A DNA stretch of 64,000 nucleotides. It comes from Desulfofarcimen acetoxidans DSM 771 (GTDB lineage Bacteria; Bacillota; Desulfotomaculia; Desulfotomaculales; Desulfofarciminaceae). This document shows, piece after piece, positions 1-10,942 of the stretch. Each line of letters starts with the position of its first letter. Position 1 is the stretch's first letter. Where the stretch lies: contig NC_013216.1 in NCBI RefSeq assembly GCF_000024205.1, positions 310,001 to 374,000 of the forward strand, given 5' to 3'. A program made the position numbers and the translations under genes. Under the pieces are notes generated by a model. The model was not told where the DNA came from, did not search any database, and saw only the letters and a program-made list of their open reading frames with translations.

Positions 1-1294
1 ATTTAAAAATAAGGGAGTGCAGCCCCTGCTGGACGCTATTGTGGATTTTCTTCCGGCCCCTACCGATATTCCCGCCGTATACGGGGTAGACCCGGAGTCA
101 GGTGAGGAAGACAATCGTACGGCCGGCGACGAAGAACCGTTTTCGGCGTTAGCCTTTAAAATCATGGCAGATCCTTATGTTGGTAAGCTGACTTTCTTTC
201 GGGTGTATTCCGGACACCTGTCCTCCGGTTCATATGTATATAATTCAACCAAAAATCGTCGTGAGCGTATTGGACGAATACTGCGCATGCATGCTAATCA
301 CCGTGAGGAAATAAGCGAAGTTTTTGCAGGTGATATAGTAGCGGCCGTAGGGCTTAAATCAACCACTACCGGAGATACGCTTTGTGATGAGGAGCACCCG
401 ATAATATTAGAGTCTATGGAATTTCCTGAACCTGTTATTGATGTCTCTATTGAACCAAAAACTAAAGCGGATCAGGAAAAAATGGGATTGGCTTTACAGA
501 AGCTGGCCGAGGAAGATCCTACTTTCCGTATTTCCACAAATGACGAAACGGGGCAGACAATTATCTCGGGTATGGGTGAACTGCACCTGGAAGTCATAGT
601 GGATCGGCTTCTAAGAGAATTTAAGGTAGCTGCCAATGTAGGACGGCCGCAAGTAGCTTTTAAAGAGACTATAACTAAAACTGTTAAAGCTGAAGGCAGG
701 TTTGTGCGCCAGTCAGGCGGGCGAGGCCAATACGGGCATTGTATGATTACCCTTGAACCTATGCCGCACGGTGACGGCTATGAATTTGTAAATAAGATTA
801 TTGGTGGAGTTATACCTAAAGAATATATACCTGCTATAGATTCGGGAATCCGTGAAGCTATGACTACCGGGCAGCTAGCCGGCTATCCGATGGTCGATAT
901 ACGTGCCACTGTTTATGACGGTTCCTTCCATGATGTTGATTCATCCGAAATAGCGTTTAAGATTGCCGGTTCAATGGCTCTTAAGAATGGTGCGCAAAAA
1001 GCCGCGCCAGTGCTAATGGAACCGATTATGAAGATCGAAGTAGTAGTAATGGAAGAGTATATGGGTGACGTTATAGGCGACATCAGTTCTCGCAGAGGCC
1101 GTATTGAAGAAATGGAGCCAAGGTCTAATATGCAAGTAATACATGGTTATGTTCCCTTGGCTGAGATGTTTGGTTATGCAACTGAGTTGCGCTCCAGAAC
1201 ACAAGGCAGAGGAACATATACAATGCAGTTTAGCCATTATGAAACAGTGCCGCAGAATATAGCTGAAGGCATAATCGCTAAGCGGCGGGGTTAA
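1..1294 (+). CDS. fusA: Translation elongation factor G, 3' part (N-terminus outside window)
   Basis: EF-G is the GTPase that drives ribosomal translocation. The frame is open from base 2 and covers about 430 of the usual ~690 residues. It begins at the conserved stretch at the end of the G domain ([13 protein letters not shown]) and contains domains II to V, with the domain IV signature [11 protein letters not shown] near base 715 and the domain V end around [14 protein letters not shown]. The GTG at 17 is an internal valine codon, not a start. The GTP-binding motifs lie upstream of the window. It sits ahead of tuf as in the usual str operon, 259 bases away. Confidence 0.97.
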   Translation, partial: FKNKGVQPLLDAIVDFLPAPTDIPAVYGVDPESGEEDNRTAGDEEPFSALAFKIMADPYVGKLTFFRVYSGHLSSGSYVYNSTKNRRERIGRILRMHANHREEISEVFAGDIVAAVGLKSTTTGDTLCDEEHPIILESMEFPEPVIDVSIEPKTKADQEKMGLALQKLAEEDPTFRISTNDETGQTIISGMGELHLEVIVDRLLREFKVAANVGRPQVAFKETITKTVKAEGRFVRQSGGRGQYGHCMITLEPMPHGDGYEFVNKIIGGVIPKEYIPAIDSGIREAMTTGQLAGYPMVDIRATVYDGSFHDVDSSEIAFKIAGSMALKNGAQKAAPVLMEPIMKIEVVVMEEYMGDVIGDISSRRGRIEEMEPRSNMQVIHGYVPLAEMFGYATELRSRTQGRGTYTMQFSHYETVPQNIAEGIIAKRRG

Positions 1295-1412
1295 CTTTAT
1301 ACTCTAGGAAATTATGCTTATGCATAGATATATATGAATAGCTGTAAGATTATTCCCGGTGATAATTCGGATTAGCTAATAGAAAATTTGTGTCCGCATG
1401 ATTTTTTTTGAG

Positions 1413-1460
1413 CACGAGTGCCTATGGCTGTCTCAAAAGTCGCTTAAGCGGCTTTCTCGT
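1413..1460 (+). repeat. Structured repeat, copy 1 (three-stem element)
   Basis: An outer stem ACGAG/CTCGT (1414-1418 with 1456-1460) encloses a GCC-TAT-GGC hairpin (1420-1428) and an AGTCGC-TTAA-GCGGCT hairpin (1438-1453). A second copy with compensating outer-stem changes lies at 25431-25478. It sits between fusA and tuf. The rest of the fusA-tuf gap (1295-1553) shows no ORF. The element could be a folded RNA in the tuf leader or a REP-like repeat; only two copies were seen. Confidence 0.55.
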
Positions 1461-1553
1461 ATATAATTATTGGCTAAAGCCAGTAAATATGCCAGTCTTA
1501 TGTACATTACAGTTTTGTTTGTTTCAAGTTGATAATTGAAGGAGGAAGAACCA

Positions 1554-2756
1554 ATGGCAAAAGCAAAATTTGAGCGGACTAAACCGCACGTTAACATTGG
1601 CACAATCGGTCACGTAGACCACGGCAAGACCACATTGACAGCGGCAATAACCGTATGTTTAGCTACAGTAGGCCAGGCTACAGTTAAGAAATATGACGAA
1701 ATCGATAATGCTCCCGAAGAAAGAGAACGCGGCATCACCATCAACACAGCGCACGTAGAATATGAAACCAGCCAGCGCCACTATGCGCACGTAGATTGCC
1801 CGGGACACGCCGACTATGTAAAGAACATGATTACCGGAGCAGCGCAAATGGACGGAGCAATCCTGGTAGTGTCAGCGGCGGACGGCCCGATGCCGCAGAC
1901 CAGAGAACACATCCTCTTATCCAGACAGGTAGGTGTGCCCTATATCGTAGTATTCCTGAACAAGGCTGACATGGTAGATGATCCTGAACTGTTGGAACTG
2001 GTAGATATGGAAGTAAGAGAGCTTCTTTCCATGTATGAATTTCCCGGAGATGATACACCGATCATCGCAGGTTCCGGCTTAAAAGCATTAGAATGTGCCT
2101 GTGGCAAAAGAGAATGCGAATGGTGCGGCAAAGTATGGGAACTGATGGATGCGGTAGATGAATACATTCCCACCCCGATGCGCGATAAAGATAAGCCTTT
2201 CTTAATGCCGGTAGAAGACGTATTCACCATTACCGGACGCGGTACAGTGGCCACGGGAAGAGTGGAGCGCGGCCAGGTGAAAATCGGTGATGCCATAGAA
2301 ATCGTTGGTTTGCAGGATGAGCCGAGAAAGACAGTAGTAACCGGCGTAGAAATGTTCCGCAAATTGCTCGACTACGCAGAAGCGGGTGACAACGTAGGTT
2401 GTTTATTGCGCGGTGTGGACAGAAAAGAAATCGAACGCGGTCAAGTACTGGCTAAGCCGGGCAGCATCAAGCCCCACACCAAGTTTAACGCGGAAGTGTA
2501 TGTGCTTAGTAAAGAAGAGGGTGGCCGCCATACTCCGTTTTTCAACGGCTACAGACCTCAGTTTTATTTCCGTACCACTGATGTGACCGGTATTGTGAAA
2601 CTTCCGGAAGGCGTAGAGATGGTAATGCCGGGAGACAATATCAAGGTGGATATTGATTTGATTACGCCGATTGCTATTGAAGAAGGCTTGCGCTTTGCTA
2701 TTCGTGAAGGCGGCAGAACCGTAGGCGCCGGTGTTGTTACCGGTATCAATGCGTAA
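1554..2756 (+). CDS. tuf: Translation elongation factor Tu
   Basis: EF-Tu carries aminoacyl-tRNA to the ribosome as a GTP complex. The ATG at 1554 follows GGAGGA at 1541-1546; an upstream in-frame TTG at 1536 would add six residues and put the ribosome site inside the gene. The product is 400 residues with the P-loop GHVDHGKT (19-26), the DCPGH switch II motif, NKAD, and beta-barrel domains II and III. Odd: residues 181-191 hold four cysteines (C181, C183, C188, C191) in an insertion after the GSGLKAL motif at the end of the G domain, which could bind a metal. I recall similar insertions in Peptococcaceae EF-Tu. Confidence 0.97.
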   Translation: MAKAKFERTKPHVNIGTIGHVDHGKTTLTAAITVCLATVGQATVKKYDEIDNAPEERERGITINTAHVEYETSQRHYAHVDCPGHADYVKNMITGAAQMDGAILVVSAADGPMPQTREHILLSRQVGVPYIVVFLNKADMVDDPELLELVDMEVRELLSMYEFPGDDTPIIAGSGLKALECACGKRECEWCGKVWELMDAVDEYIPTPMRDKDKPFLMPVEDVFTITGRGTVATGRVERGQVKIGDAIEIVGLQDEPRKTVVTGVEMFRKLLDYAEAGDNVGCLLRGVDRKEIERGQVLAKPGSIKPHTKFNAEVYVLSKEEGGRHTPFFNGYRPQFYFRTTDVTGIVKLPEGVEMVMPGDNIKVDIDLITPIAIEEGLRFAIREGGRTVGAGVVTGINA

Positions 2757-2866
2757 TGATGGCAGGACAGGGCAATACCGGGGGGCAAGCAAGGTAAACG
2801 GCCTTCTCCTCCCTTCTTGATTGCCCGTTTGGTTTCGCTTATACCAGGCGGAAAAGGAGGGTTAAA

Positions 2867-3175
2867 ATGAAGAATCAAAAAATCCGGATCAGGTTGAAGG
2901 CGTACGACCACTTTATGCTGGATCAATCTGCCAAGAAGATTGTTGAAACAGCTAAGAGAACCGGCGCACAAGTAGCAGGGCCTATTCCCCTGCCGACAGA
3001 AAAAAATATATATACTATTCTGCGCTCACCTCATGTAAACAAAGATTCCCGTGAGCAGTTTGAGATGAGAACGCATAAGAGATTAATTGATATTTTGGAA
3101 CCCACCCCTAAAACAGTAGATTCCTTGATGCGCCTGGATTTACCTGCCGGTGTGGACATTGAGATTAAATTATAA
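2867..3175 (+). CDS. rpsJ: 30S ribosomal protein S10
   Basis: S10 is a head protein of the 30S subunit and also NusE in antitermination complexes. The 102-residue product has the family length and motifs ([10 protein letters not shown] at the start, GPIPLPT in the middle, [20 protein letters not shown]). It opens the S10 operon, 110 bases after tuf, with AAAAGGAGGG ahead of the ATG. No separate promoter stands out in the gap, so co-transcription with tuf is possible. Confidence 0.97.
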   Translation: MKNQKIRIRLKAYDHFMLDQSAKKIVETAKRTGAQVAGPIPLPTEKNIYTILRSPHVNKDSREQFEMRTHKRLIDILEPTPKTVDSLMRLDLPAGVDIEIKL

Positions 3176-3227
3176 AAGGTTTTTTGTTTAGCATGACATT
3201 CGAGAAGGCGCAGGAGGTGTTTATTAG

Positions 3228-3857
3228 ATGCCGAAAGGAATATTAGGTAAGAAAGTCGGTATGACCCAGATATTTACCGAGGATGGCCGTGCGCTTCCCG
3301 TAACTGTAATCGAAGCCGGTCCTTGTGTGGTAGTTCAAAAGAAAACTCCCGAGCAGGATGGCTATGCTGCGGTTCAACTGGGATTTGGTGAAAAGCGCGA
3401 ACGACTTTTTAATAAGCCTTTAAAAGGTCACTTTAAAAAATATGGTGTTACGCCTATGAGATATTTAAAGGAATTGCGCGTGGAAGATATTGATTCCTAT
3501 GAAGTCGGTCAGGAGATCAAAGCTGATTTGTTCTCCAAAGGCGACAAGGTGGATGTAGTCGGAATTTCTAAGGGTAAAGGTTTTGCCGGCGGGATCAAAC
3601 GCCACAATTTCCATCGCGGCCCCATGGCTCATGGCTCCAAGTATCACCGCAGGCCCGGTTCACTGGGTGCTAAAGGCCCGGCACGAGTATTTAAGGGTAG
3701 AAAATTACCTGGACATATGGGTGTTGAAAGGGTGACTGTGCAGAATTTAGAGATAGTTAAGGTGGATGCGGAAAGAAATATCCTGGCAGTTAAAGGAGCC
3801 ATACCTGGCAATAAGAACGGCTTGGTTATGATACTAACCAGCAAGAAGGCCAGGTAA
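3228..3857 (+). CDS. rplC: 50S ribosomal protein L3
   Basis: L3 is an early assembly protein that reaches the peptidyl transferase centre. The 209-residue product starts [12 protein letters not shown] and carries the late motif [14 protein letters not shown] and the loop [17 protein letters not shown]. It has AGGAGG ahead of ATG 3228 and lies between rpsJ and rplD as in all Firmicutes S10 operons. Confidence 0.97.
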   Translation: MPKGILGKKVGMTQIFTEDGRALPVTVIEAGPCVVVQKKTPEQDGYAAVQLGFGEKRERLFNKPLKGHFKKYGVTPMRYLKELRVEDIDSYEVGQEIKADLFSKGDKVDVVGISKGKGFAGGIKRHNFHRGPMAHGSKYHRRPGSLGAKGPARVFKGRKLPGHMGVERVTVQNLEIVKVDAERNILAVKGAIPGNKNGLVMILTSKKAR

Positions 3858-3885
3858 CAAAGCGCTGTGGAAAGGAGGAGCGATA

Positions 3886-4506
3886 ATGCCTACAGTAGCA
3901 CTGTTTAATATAAAGGGTGAGCAGGTCGGCGAAGTAGCTTTAAAGGATGAAGTATTTGGCATAGAAGTTAATGAATCTGTACTGCATGATGCAGTGGTCA
4001 TGCAATTGGCAGGCCGACGTCAGGGAACCCATGATACAAAGACCAGAGGCGAAGTACGTGGCGGTGGTAAAAAACCTTGGCGCCAGAAGGGAACAGGACG
4101 TGCCAGGCACGGTACAATACGTTCACCCATATGGCGGGGCGGTGGGATTGTGTTTGGACCCCATCCCAGAACTTATAAATATAAATTACCTAAAAAAGTT
4201 CGCCGCTTAGCTTTAAAGTCAGCTTTATCCTCTAAGGTTTTGGCTGGCAATATCAAAGTTTTGGATGCCTTAAGTATGGAAATGCCAAAAACCAAAGAGA
4301 TGGTGGGCATTTTGAAAAACCTGCAGGTGGATAAAGCATTGTTGGTAATTGCTGATAAAGATATGAATGTTATTAAGTCAGCCCGTAATATTCCAGGCAT
4401 TAAGCCGGTGGGAGCAGCAGGCGTAAACGTATATGACCTTTTAAAGCATACTACTTTGGTTATAACCAAGGATGCGGTGTCCAAAGTAGAGGAGGTGCTG
4501 TCATAA
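3886..4506 (+). CDS. rplD: 50S ribosomal protein L4
   Basis: L4 lines the exit tunnel and in some bacteria represses its own operon. The 206-residue product has the extended loop signature [24 protein letters not shown] (residues about 45-68) and [19 protein letters not shown] precedes ATG 3886. Its stop overlaps the rplW start by one base (TAATG), which indicates translational coupling. Confidence 0.97.
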   Translation: MPTVALFNIKGEQVGEVALKDEVFGIEVNESVLHDAVVMQLAGRRQGTHDTKTRGEVRGGGKKPWRQKGTGRARHGTIRSPIWRGGGIVFGPHPRTYKYKLPKKVRRLALKSALSSKVLAGNIKVLDALSMEMPKTKEMVGILKNLQVDKALLVIADKDMNVIKSARNIPGIKPVGAAGVNVYDLLKHTTLVITKDAVSKVEEVLS

Positions 4507-4790
4507 TGGAAGCCAGAGATATTTTGAGAAAACCGATTGTGACAGAAAAAACCATGGCTTTGTTGGAAGACAATAAATATAGTTTTCTGGTTGATATAAA
4601 AGCTAATAAAAGTGAAATTAAAAAAGCCGTGGAGCAGATATTTAAGGTGAAGGTTGAGAAAGTTAATACCTTAATAGTTAAGGGAAAACCCAAGCGAGTA
4701 AGAAATTCAGTTGGCAGAACCTCTGATGTAAAAAAAGCTATCGTCAAGCTTAGAGAAGGTGACAAGATAGAGCTTTTTGAGGGTATCTAG
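4506..4790 (+). CDS. rplW: 50S ribosomal protein L23
   Basis: L23 sits at the tunnel exit and is the docking site for trigger factor and SRP. The 94-residue product has the family opening ([17 protein letters not shown]) and the [13 protein letters not shown] segment. It overlaps rplD by one base; its ribosome site GGAGG lies inside the end of rplD. Confidence 0.96.
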   Translation: MEARDILRKPIVTEKTMALLEDNKYSFLVDIKANKSEIKKAVEQIFKVKVEKVNTLIVKGKPKRVRNSVGRTSDVKKAIVKLREGDKIELFEGI

Positions 4791-4818
4791 TAGGTCGGGT
4801 AATTAAGGAGGGAAGCTC

Positions 4819-5646
4819 ATGGCAGTAAAGAAATTTAAACCGACGTCACCCGGCAGGCGGTTTGTGACAGTATCCAGCTTTGAGGAAATTACTGCTGATA
4901 AGCCGGAAAAGTCTTTGCTGCGCCCCCTAAAAAAGACCGGTGGCCGTAACGCCCAGGGCAGATTGACGGTGCGCCACCAGGGGGGCGGACATAAAAGAAT
5001 GTACCGGATCATCGACTTTAAGAGAGATAAAGATGGTATACCGGCAAAGGTAGCGACCATTGAGTATGATCCTAATCGTTCAGCCAGAATAGCATTATTG
5101 CATTATGCCGATGGGGAGAAGCGCTATATTATTGCACCTGCGGGAGTAAAACCCGGCATGGTTTTAGAGTCCGGTCCGCAGGCTGACATTAAAGTCGGCA
5201 ATGCCCTGCAGCTAAAGAATATGCCTGTAGGTACAATCATTCATAATCTTGAACTATATCCCGGACATGGCGGTCAATTAGTGCGTTCAGCAGGGACATC
5301 AGCACAGTTGATGGCTAAAGAAGGCAAGTATGCACACGTCAGAATGCCTTCCGGTGAAATGAGATTATTTTTACAGGAGTGCCGGGCTACTATCGGCCAG
5401 GTCGGCAATCTGGAGCATGAAAATATAACAGTAGGTAAGGCCGGACGCTCACGCTGGTTGGGTATTCGCCCGACAGTGCGCGGTGTTGTAATGAACCCGG
5501 TTGACCACCCGCACGGCGGTGGTGAGGGACGCTCACCTGTGGGACGCAACCCTGTAACACCTTGGGGTAAGCCTGCTCTGGGAGCTCGTACCAGAAAGAA
5601 AAAGAACAGCGATAAACTTATCGTTAAGAGGCGGAACAAAAAATAA
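4819..5646 (+). CDS. rplB: 50S ribosomal protein L2
   Basis: L2 is a core 23S-binding protein needed for subunit joining and peptide transfer. The 275-residue product has the central KOW-like fold and the C-terminal signature [19 protein letters not shown] with its conserved histidine near residue 230. AAGGAGG precedes ATG 4819. Position after rplW is standard. Confidence 0.98.
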   Translation: MAVKKFKPTSPGRRFVTVSSFEEITADKPEKSLLRPLKKTGGRNAQGRLTVRHQGGGHKRMYRIIDFKRDKDGIPAKVATIEYDPNRSARIALLHYADGEKRYIIAPAGVKPGMVLESGPQADIKVGNALQLKNMPVGTIIHNLELYPGHGGQLVRSAGTSAQLMAKEGKYAHVRMPSGEMRLFLQECRATIGQVGNLEHENITVGKAGRSRWLGIRPTVRGVVMNPVDHPHGGGEGRSPVGRNPVTPWGKPALGARTRKKKNSDKLIVKRRNKK

Positions 5647-5690
5647 TTATTAGGACTTAAGGCGCCGTGTATGCGAAAGGAGGCGTAAAT

Positions 5691-5975
5691 ATGGGTCGCT
5701 CCTTGAAAAAGGGACCTTATTGTGAAGAACGGCTGTTATCTAGGATTGAAAAGATGAACGAAACCGGTGACAAGAAAGTTATCAAAACATGGTCCCGTCG
5801 TTCCACAATTTTCCCGCAGATGATCGGTCATACAATAGCAGTGCATGACGGGAGAAAGCATGTGCCTGTATATGTAACTGAAGATATGGTTGGTCACAAA
5901 CTTGGGGAATTCTCACCAACCAGAACATTCAGAGGACACGGATCACACACCGAAAGATCTACATCATTGAAATAG
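5691..5975 (+). CDS. rpsS: 30S ribosomal protein S19
   Basis: S19 is in the 30S head with S13. ATG 5691 gives 94 residues starting [10 protein letters not shown], the family start, after AAAGGAGGCG at 5677-5686; an upstream in-frame ATG at 5667 lacks a site and would add eight odd residues. The [17 protein letters not shown] and [12 protein letters not shown] motifs are present. Confidence 0.97.
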   Translation: MGRSLKKGPYCEERLLSRIEKMNETGDKKVIKTWSRRSTIFPQMIGHTIAVHDGRKHVPVYVTEDMVGHKLGEFSPTRTFRGHGSHTERSTSLK

Positions 5976-6008
5976 ATTTTAGAAAACTGCTCGAAAGGGG
6001 GGCTTGTG

Positions 6009-6350
6009 ATGGAAGCCAGAGCTGTTGCCAAATATATCAGAATCGCCCCGCGGAAAGTGCGCCAGGTCGTTGATTTGATTCGTGGCAAACAGGTAGCGGA
6101 AGCCTTGGCAATTTTAAAGTATATTCCTAACCGGGGTTCAGTGGCGGTGGCAAAGGTTGTAAAGTCTGCGTCAGCCAATGCTGAGCATAATAATGATGCA
6201 AATAAAGATAACCTCTATGTAGCCGAAGCTTTCGTGGATCAAGGTCCGACATTAAAGCGTTTTAATCCTAGAGCTATGGGAAGAGCGGATCTGAAGCGCA
6301 GGAAAACCAGCCACATAACAATTGTGGTAAGGGAAAAGAAGGAGGGATAA
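6009..6350 (+). CDS. rplV: 50S ribosomal protein L22
   Basis: L22 has a long hairpin lining the exit tunnel. The product is 113 residues starting [19 protein letters not shown] 6009 is directly preceded by an in-frame GTG at 6006, so the start could be one codon earlier; the AAAGGGGGG site at 5993-6001 fits either. The hairpin segment [22 protein letters not shown] is typical. Confidence 0.97.
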   Translation: MEARAVAKYIRIAPRKVRQVVDLIRGKQVAEALAILKYIPNRGSVAVAKVVKSASANAEHNNDANKDNLYVAEAFVDQGPTLKRFNPRAMGRADLKRRKTSHITIVVREKKEG

Positions 6351-6351
6351 C

Positions 6352-7014
6352 GTGGGGCAGAAGGTTAATCCCAAAGGCTTGCGGATTGGCATAATCAAAG
6401 ACTGGGAAGCCAAATGGTTTGCTGATAAAAAGAATTTTTCCGGCCTTTTGCTGGAAGATGTAAATATTAGAAAACACATTAAGAAGAAGTTATACCCGGC
6501 CGGTGTTTCCCGGATTCAAATAGAGCGGGCTGCCAACAGGGTTAAGATATCTATCCACACAGCTAAACCGGGTATTGTAATCGGTCGCGGCGGTACTGAA
6601 GTTGAATCTCTGAGAAAGCAACTGGAAAAGCTGACCGGCAAACAAGTTAATATTAATATAGTTGAGATTAAGGTACCGGAAATCGAATCGCAATTGGTTG
6701 CTGAGAACATTGCACAGGCTATTGAAAAGAGAATAGCTTTTAGAAGAGCAATGAAGCAAAATGTATCACGCGCCATGAAAATGGGTGCCAAAGGCATCAG
6801 AATAGCTTGCAGCGGCAGGTTGGGCGGTGCCGAAATAGCCAGAGCGGAGTGGTATAGTGAGGGCAAGGTTCCTCTACATACTTTAAGAGCTGATATAGAT
6901 TACGGTTTCGCCGAGGCCGATACGACCTACGGTAAAATCGGCATAAAAGTATGGATTTATAAGGGAGAAGTTTTGCCGGAGGCTAAAAAAGCTGACGCAA
7001 AAGGAGGCGAATAG
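6352..7014 (+). CDS. rpsC: 30S ribosomal protein S3
   Basis: S3 helps form the mRNA entry channel. The 220-residue product starts with GTG and has the KH domain ([18 protein letters not shown], about residues 72-89) and the C-terminal domain with [19 protein letters not shown] lies just before the start inside the end of rplV, one base apart from the rplV stop. Confidence 0.97.
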   Translation: MGQKVNPKGLRIGIIKDWEAKWFADKKNFSGLLLEDVNIRKHIKKKLYPAGVSRIQIERAANRVKISIHTAKPGIVIGRGGTEVESLRKQLEKLTGKQVNINIVEIKVPEIESQLVAENIAQAIEKRIAFRRAMKQNVSRAMKMGAKGIRIACSGRLGGAEIARAEWYSEGKVPLHTLRADIDYGFAEADTTYGKIGIKVWIYKGEVLPEAKKADAKGGE

Positions 7015-7018
7015 GTGA

Positions 7019-7450
7019 ATGCTGATTCCAAAGAGGGTAAAGTACCGTAGACCACACAGAGGCGGTATTAAAGGGAAAACTAAAGGCGGCAAAGAAGTAA
7101 ACTTTGGCGAATTTGGATTGCAGGCGCTTGAGGCATCTTGGATCACCAACCGCCAGATTGAGGCAGCACGTATTGCCATGACCAGATATATCAAGAGAGG
7201 CGGTCAGGTTTGGATTAGAATTTTCCCTGATAAACCTATTACAGCTAAGCCGGCTGAAACACGTATGGGCAGCGGTAAAGGTTCACCTGAGCACTGGGTG
7301 GCTGTAGTTAAGCCTGGCAGGATTATGTTTGAATTGGCTGGGGTATCCGAGGAGATAGCGCGTGAAGCCATGCGGTTGGCATCGCATAAACTGCCTATTA
7401 AAACCAAGTTCGTTAAGCGCGGGGAAGTAGGTGAGGCCAATGAAGGCTAA
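7019..7450 (+). CDS. rplP: 50S ribosomal protein L16
   Basis: L16 is a late assembly protein near the A site. The product is 143 residues, starting [15 protein letters not shown], with the arginine that is hydroxylated in some bacteria in the MGSGKG-PEHWV segment. ATG 7019 lies four bases after the rpsC stop, with AGGAGG inside rpsC. Confidence 0.97.
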   Translation: MLIPKRVKYRRPHRGGIKGKTKGGKEVNFGEFGLQALEASWITNRQIEAARIAMTRYIKRGGQVWIRIFPDKPITAKPAETRMGSGKGSPEHWVAVVKPGRIMFELAGVSEEIAREAMRLASHKLPIKTKFVKRGEVGEANEG

Positions 7451-7649
7451 GGATAAAGCTAAAGAGTTGCGGGAAATGACGGAAGATGAATTAAATAGAA
7501 AACTCACGGATTCAAAAGATGAGTTGTTTAAACTGCGTTTTCAGTTGGCTACCGGACAATTAGATAACCCTATGAAATTAAAAGAAGTACGCCGCAGAAT
7601 GGCTAAAGTAAAAACAATTATACGTGAGCGTGAACTAGGCATAAGGTAG
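7440..7649 (+). CDS. rpmC: 50S ribosomal protein L29
   Basis: L29 is at the tunnel exit beside L23. ATG 7440 gives 69 residues ([18 protein letters not shown]). An in-frame GTG at 7431 would also be possible but would cover the AGGTGAGG site. The gene overlaps the end of rplP by 11 bases, so translation is coupled. Confidence 0.95.
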   Translation: MKAKDKAKELREMTEDELNRKLTDSKDELFKLRFQLATGQLDNPMKLKEVRRRMAKVKTIIRERELGIR

Positions 7650-7675
7650 GGCTTTACTGCAGAGGGGGTAAGTGC

Positions 7676-7939
7676 ATGGAAGAACGTAACAACCGCAAGA
7701 TTCGTGTGGGCCGGGTTGTTAGTAATAAAATGGATAAAACAGTTGTAGTATCGGTTGAAACAATAACACCGCATAAGCTGTATAATAAAACCATACGAAC
7801 ATCAAAAAAATTTAAAGCCCATGACGAGGAAAACAGTTGCCGGACGGGTGATACTGTTCGTATCATGGAAACAAGACCACTCTCTAAGGAAAAGAGATGG
7901 AGAGTTATAGAGATATTGGAAAGAGGCAAGCAGATTTAA
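7676..7939 (+). CDS. rpsQ: 30S ribosomal protein S17
   Basis: S17 is a primary 16S rRNA-binding protein with an OB fold. The 87-residue product has the family motifs [16 protein letters not shown] and [30 protein letters not shown] lies ahead of ATG 7676. Confidence 0.96.
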   Translation: MEERNNRKIRVGRVVSNKMDKTVVVSVETITPHKLYNKTIRTSKKFKAHDEENSCRTGDTVRIMETRPLSKEKRWRVIEILERGKQI

Positions 7940-7982
7940 CGAGGACGTCTCGTAAATCTACTGCTTAAAGGGGGTAAGGCAA

Positions 7983-8351
7983 GTGATTCAAGCTGAAACC
8001 AGGCTTAATGTAGCAGATAACACGGGAGCGCGCAAACTGCTTTGTATCCGCGTACTGGGCGGTGCTCATCGTAAATATGCCAGAATAGGTGACACGATAG
8101 TTTGTTCTGTTAAAGAAGCTACACCTGGCGGCGTTGTTAAGAAAGGCGATGTGGTTAAAGCTGTCGTGGTTCGCACTAAAAAAGAACTAAGGCGGAACGA
8201 CGGAACCTATATCAAGTTTGATGAAAATGCCGCTGTAATTATTAAAGATGATAAAAGTCCTCGTGGGACACGTATTTTTGGACCTGTAGCCAGAGAGCTC
8301 AGAGATAAGGATTATATGAAAATTGTTTCACTGGCACCCGAGGTAATTTAA
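7983..8351 (+). CDS. rplN: 50S ribosomal protein L14
   Basis: L14 forms an intersubunit bridge. The 122-residue product starts with GTG ([18 protein letters not shown]) after AAAGGGGG and ends in the family signature [20 protein letters not shown]. Length and context are standard for the spc operon. Confidence 0.97.
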   Translation: MIQAETRLNVADNTGARKLLCIRVLGGAHRKYARIGDTIVCSVKEATPGGVVKKGDVVKAVVVRTKKELRRNDGTYIKFDENAAVIIKDDKSPRGTRIFGPVARELRDKDYMKIVSLAPEVI

Positions 8352-8413
8352 GTCTTTATTTATAGCTAAACTAAAAATTACGGCAAATGTAATTTGTTCG
8401 GGAGGTGTAACAT

Positions 8414-8734
8414 ATGCCTAAAGTACATGTCCGGAAAGGTGATACCGTATTGGTTTTGAGCGGCAAAAGTGAAGGCAAAAAAGGTAAAATAATATCCGTT
8501 TTGCCTAAAAAAGAGCGAGTTATTGTTGAAGGACTTAATAAAGTCAAAAGACATACCAAGCCCACTCAAACTATGCCTCAAGGTGGTATCGTGGAAAAAG
8601 AGGCACCTATTCACAGCTCCAATGTGATGCTTATTTGTAATAGATGCAGCAAACCAACCCGCATTGGCAAGCGTGTACTGGATGACGGAAAAAAAGTGCG
8701 CACATGTAAAAAATGTGGTGAGGTAATTGATTAG
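8414..8734 (+). CDS. rplX: 50S ribosomal protein L24
   Basis: L24 is an assembly initiator with an N-terminal KOW motif ([19 protein letters not shown]). The 106-residue product ends in a CNRC...CKKC segment, so it is the four-cysteine form that may bind zinc. Its ribosome site is GGGAGG, nine bases before ATG 8414. Confidence 0.96.
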   Translation: MPKVHVRKGDTVLVLSGKSEGKKGKIISVLPKKERVIVEGLNKVKRHTKPTQTMPQGGIVEKEAPIHSSNVMLICNRCSKPTRIGKRVLDDGKKVRTCKKCGEVID

Positions 8735-8761
8735 CGCTTTTGGGAAAGGAGGTAAGAAACT

Positions 8762-9304
8762 TTGGTCAGGTTGAAGGATAAGTATAATAATGAAATTGTA
8801 TCAGCAATGCAAAATAAATTCGGCTATAAAAATATTATGGAAGTTCCCAAGCTGGAGAAGGTAGTAGTCAATATGGGTGTAGGTGAGGCAGCCCAGAATT
8901 CAAAAGCGATTGATGCCGCTGTTGGAGATATGGTTAAGATTACAGGGCAGAAGCCGATAGTTACCAAGGCTAAAAAATCTATCGCGGCTTTTAAATTGCG
9001 TGCCGGTATGCCGATAGGCTGCAAGACTACTTTACGAGGCGAGCGCATGTACGAATTTGCGGACAAATTAGTCAGTATTGTTTTGCCCAGAGTCAGGGAT
9101 TTTCGCGGGGTATCTCCCAAATCTTTTGACGGCAGGGGCAACTATACATTAGGCTTGCGCGAGCAGATTATCTTTCCGGAAATTGAATATGATAAGGTTG
9201 ACAAAATAAGAGGTATGGACATTATATTTGTTACCACGGCCAAAACTGATGAAGAGGGACGTGAGCTCTTACGTCTCATGGGCATGCCTTTTAAGGCCAA
9301 CTAA
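8762..9304 (+). CDS. rplE: 50S ribosomal protein L5
   Basis: L5 binds 5S rRNA and contacts the P-site tRNA. The 180-residue product starts at TTG 8762 after AAAGGAGG; no ATG or GTG in frame gives the conserved start ([14 protein letters not shown]). The motifs [14 protein letters not shown] and [18 protein letters not shown] are present. Confidence 0.96.
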   Translation: MVRLKDKYNNEIVSAMQNKFGYKNIMEVPKLEKVVVNMGVGEAAQNSKAIDAAVGDMVKITGQKPIVTKAKKSIAAFKLRAGMPIGCKTTLRGERMYEFADKLVSIVLPRVRDFRGVSPKSFDGRGNYTLGLREQIIFPEIEYDKVDKIRGMDIIFVTTAKTDEEGRELLRLMGMPFKAN

Positions 9305-9333
9305 GAAGGCAGCCTAAAAAGGAGGTACTTTAA

Positions 9334-9519
9334 TTGGCTAAAACATCCATGAAAATCAAGGCACAGCGGGCATCCAAGTTTAAAGTTCGTGATCACAACA
9401 GGTGTAAGCTTTGTGGTCGCCCGCATGCGTATTTGCGTAAATTCGGTATTTGCCGGATATGCTTTCGTGAACTAGCTTATAAAGGTGAAATTCCGGGCAT
9501 AAGAAAGGCCAGTTGGTAA
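9334..9519 (+). CDS. rpsN: 30S ribosomal protein S14, zinc type
   Basis: S14 is a 30S head protein. This is the short 61-residue type Z form with the zinc ligands [20 protein letters not shown]. It starts at TTG 9334 after AAAAGGAGG. Position between rplE and rpsH is standard. Confidence 0.97.
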   Translation: MAKTSMKIKAQRASKFKVRDHNRCKLCGRPHAYLRKFGICRICFRELAYKGEIPGIRKASW

Positions 9520-9539
9520 GCAGGAAGGAGGTAGTTTTC

Positions 9540-9938
9540 ATGGTTATGACCGATCCGATTTCCGATTTCTTGACACGTATTCGCAATGCTAATATGGTTT
9601 TCCACGATAAAGTGGAAGCACCCGCATCGAAGGTAAAACGTGCTATCGCCAATATTCTGAAAGAAGAAGGCTTTGTCAGAGATGTTGAGTATATTGAGGA
9701 CGGAAAACAGGGAATAGTTCGGGTTTATTTAAAATACGGAACAACCAAAGAAAGAGTTATAACCGGTTTGAAGAGAATCAGCAAGCCTGGCTTAAGGGTA
9801 TATGCCAGAAAAGATCAGGTTCCCAGAGTTTTAGGTGGTCTTGGTATTGCTATTATTTCCACTTCGAATGGTATAATGACCGATAAAAAAGCAAGAAAAC
9901 AAGGTTTAGGCGGAGAAGTCGTTTGTTATATCTGGTAG
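9540..9938 (+). CDS. rpsH: 30S ribosomal protein S8
   Basis: S8 is a central 16S-binding protein and in some bacteria the repressor of the spc operon. ATG 9540 gives 132 residues ([18 protein letters not shown]) after GGAAGGAGG; an extended frame from 9513 would overlap rpsN and hide the site. The C-terminal [20 protein letters not shown] motif is intact. Confidence 0.97.
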   Translation: MVMTDPISDFLTRIRNANMVFHDKVEAPASKVKRAIANILKEEGFVRDVEYIEDGKQGIVRVYLKYGTTKERVITGLKRISKPGLRVYARKDQVPRVLGGLGIAIISTSNGIMTDKKARKQGLGGEVVCYIW

Positions 9939-9965
9939 ACGCCGCACGTAAGGAGGTGTAACAGT

Positions 9966-10508
9966 ATGTCGAGAATTGGTAAGCTGCCTATTGCCGTGCC
10001 GCAAGGAGTCGATATTTCTATAGAGGGTAATAAGGTAAAGGTTAAGGGACCCAAGGGGGAATTGGAACGGCAACTGCATAAAGACATGATTCTGAAAAAA
10101 GAAGATAATGTTGTTACAGTTGAACGACCGTCCGAAGACAAAAAGCATAAATCTTTGCATGGCTTAACCAGAACCTTGCTCTTCAATATGGTTACAGGCG
10201 TAACCCAGGGCTATCAGAAAACCTTGGAACTGGTCGGCGTAGGGTACAGAGCGAGTTTACAGGGGAAGAAACTGGTGTTGGCCGTAGGTTACTCACACCC
10301 TGTGGAGTTTGAACCGGCTGACGATTTGCAAATAGAGGTTCCTGCTAATAACAGAGTTATTGTTAAGGGCATTGATAAGGAAAAGGTCGGCCAATTAGCA
10401 GCCAAGATAAGGGCTGTGCGTGAGCCTGAACCTTACAAGGGTAAAGGTATTAAGTATGAGGGCGAGTATGTTCGTCGTAAAGCAGGTAAAGCGGGTAAAG
10501 CCAGATAA
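9966..10508 (+). CDS. rplF: 50S ribosomal protein L6
   Basis: L6 is near the sarcin-ricin loop where elongation factors bind. The 180-residue product has the two L6 domains and the C-terminal signature [28 protein letters not shown] precedes ATG 9966. Confidence 0.97.
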   Translation: MSRIGKLPIAVPQGVDISIEGNKVKVKGPKGELERQLHKDMILKKEDNVVTVERPSEDKKHKSLHGLTRTLLFNMVTGVTQGYQKTLELVGVGYRASLQGKKLVLAVGYSHPVEFEPADDLQIEVPANNRVIVKGIDKEKVGQLAAKIRAVREPEPYKGKGIKYEGEYVRRKAGKAGKAR

Positions 10509-10551
10509 GCCTGCGGGTTTTAAGCAGTAGCGGGGAAAGGAGTGACATAAG

Positions 10552-10920
10552 GTGATTTCCAAAATTGACCGTAGTGTAGAACGGGAAAAACGGCGCAGAC
10601 GTGTACGTAAAAAAGTATCAGGTACTGGCAGCCGTCCTAGATTAAATGTTTTTCGCAGTTTGAATCATATTTATGCTCAGATTGTTGATGATGAAAAAGG
10701 AATTACCTTAGCAACAGCATCGTCACTTGAGCCTGAAGTGAAGAGCAAACTGGATTCATATGGGAATGTAGTGGCTGCGTTGGCAGTTGGCGAACTGATA
10801 GCTAAGAAGGCACTGGAAAAAGGAATTAATACTGTGGTTTTTGACCGGGCCGGGTATCTTTATCACGGGCGGGTTAAGGCGTTGGCGGAAGCAGCCAGAA
10901 AAGGCGGCTTGGAATTTTAG
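10552..10920 (+). CDS. rplR: 50S ribosomal protein L18
   Basis: L18 binds 5S rRNA with L5. The 122-residue product starts with GTG 10552 after AAAGGAG and has the motif [20 protein letters not shown] and the C-terminal [25 protein letters not shown]. Confidence 0.97.
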   Translation: MISKIDRSVEREKRRRRVRKKVSGTGSRPRLNVFRSLNHIYAQIVDDEKGITLATASSLEPEVKSKLDSYGNVVAALAVGELIAKKALEKGINTVVFDRAGYLYHGRVKALAEAARKGGLEF

Positions 10921-10942
10921 GACAAGGGGGGATATAGTTAGA

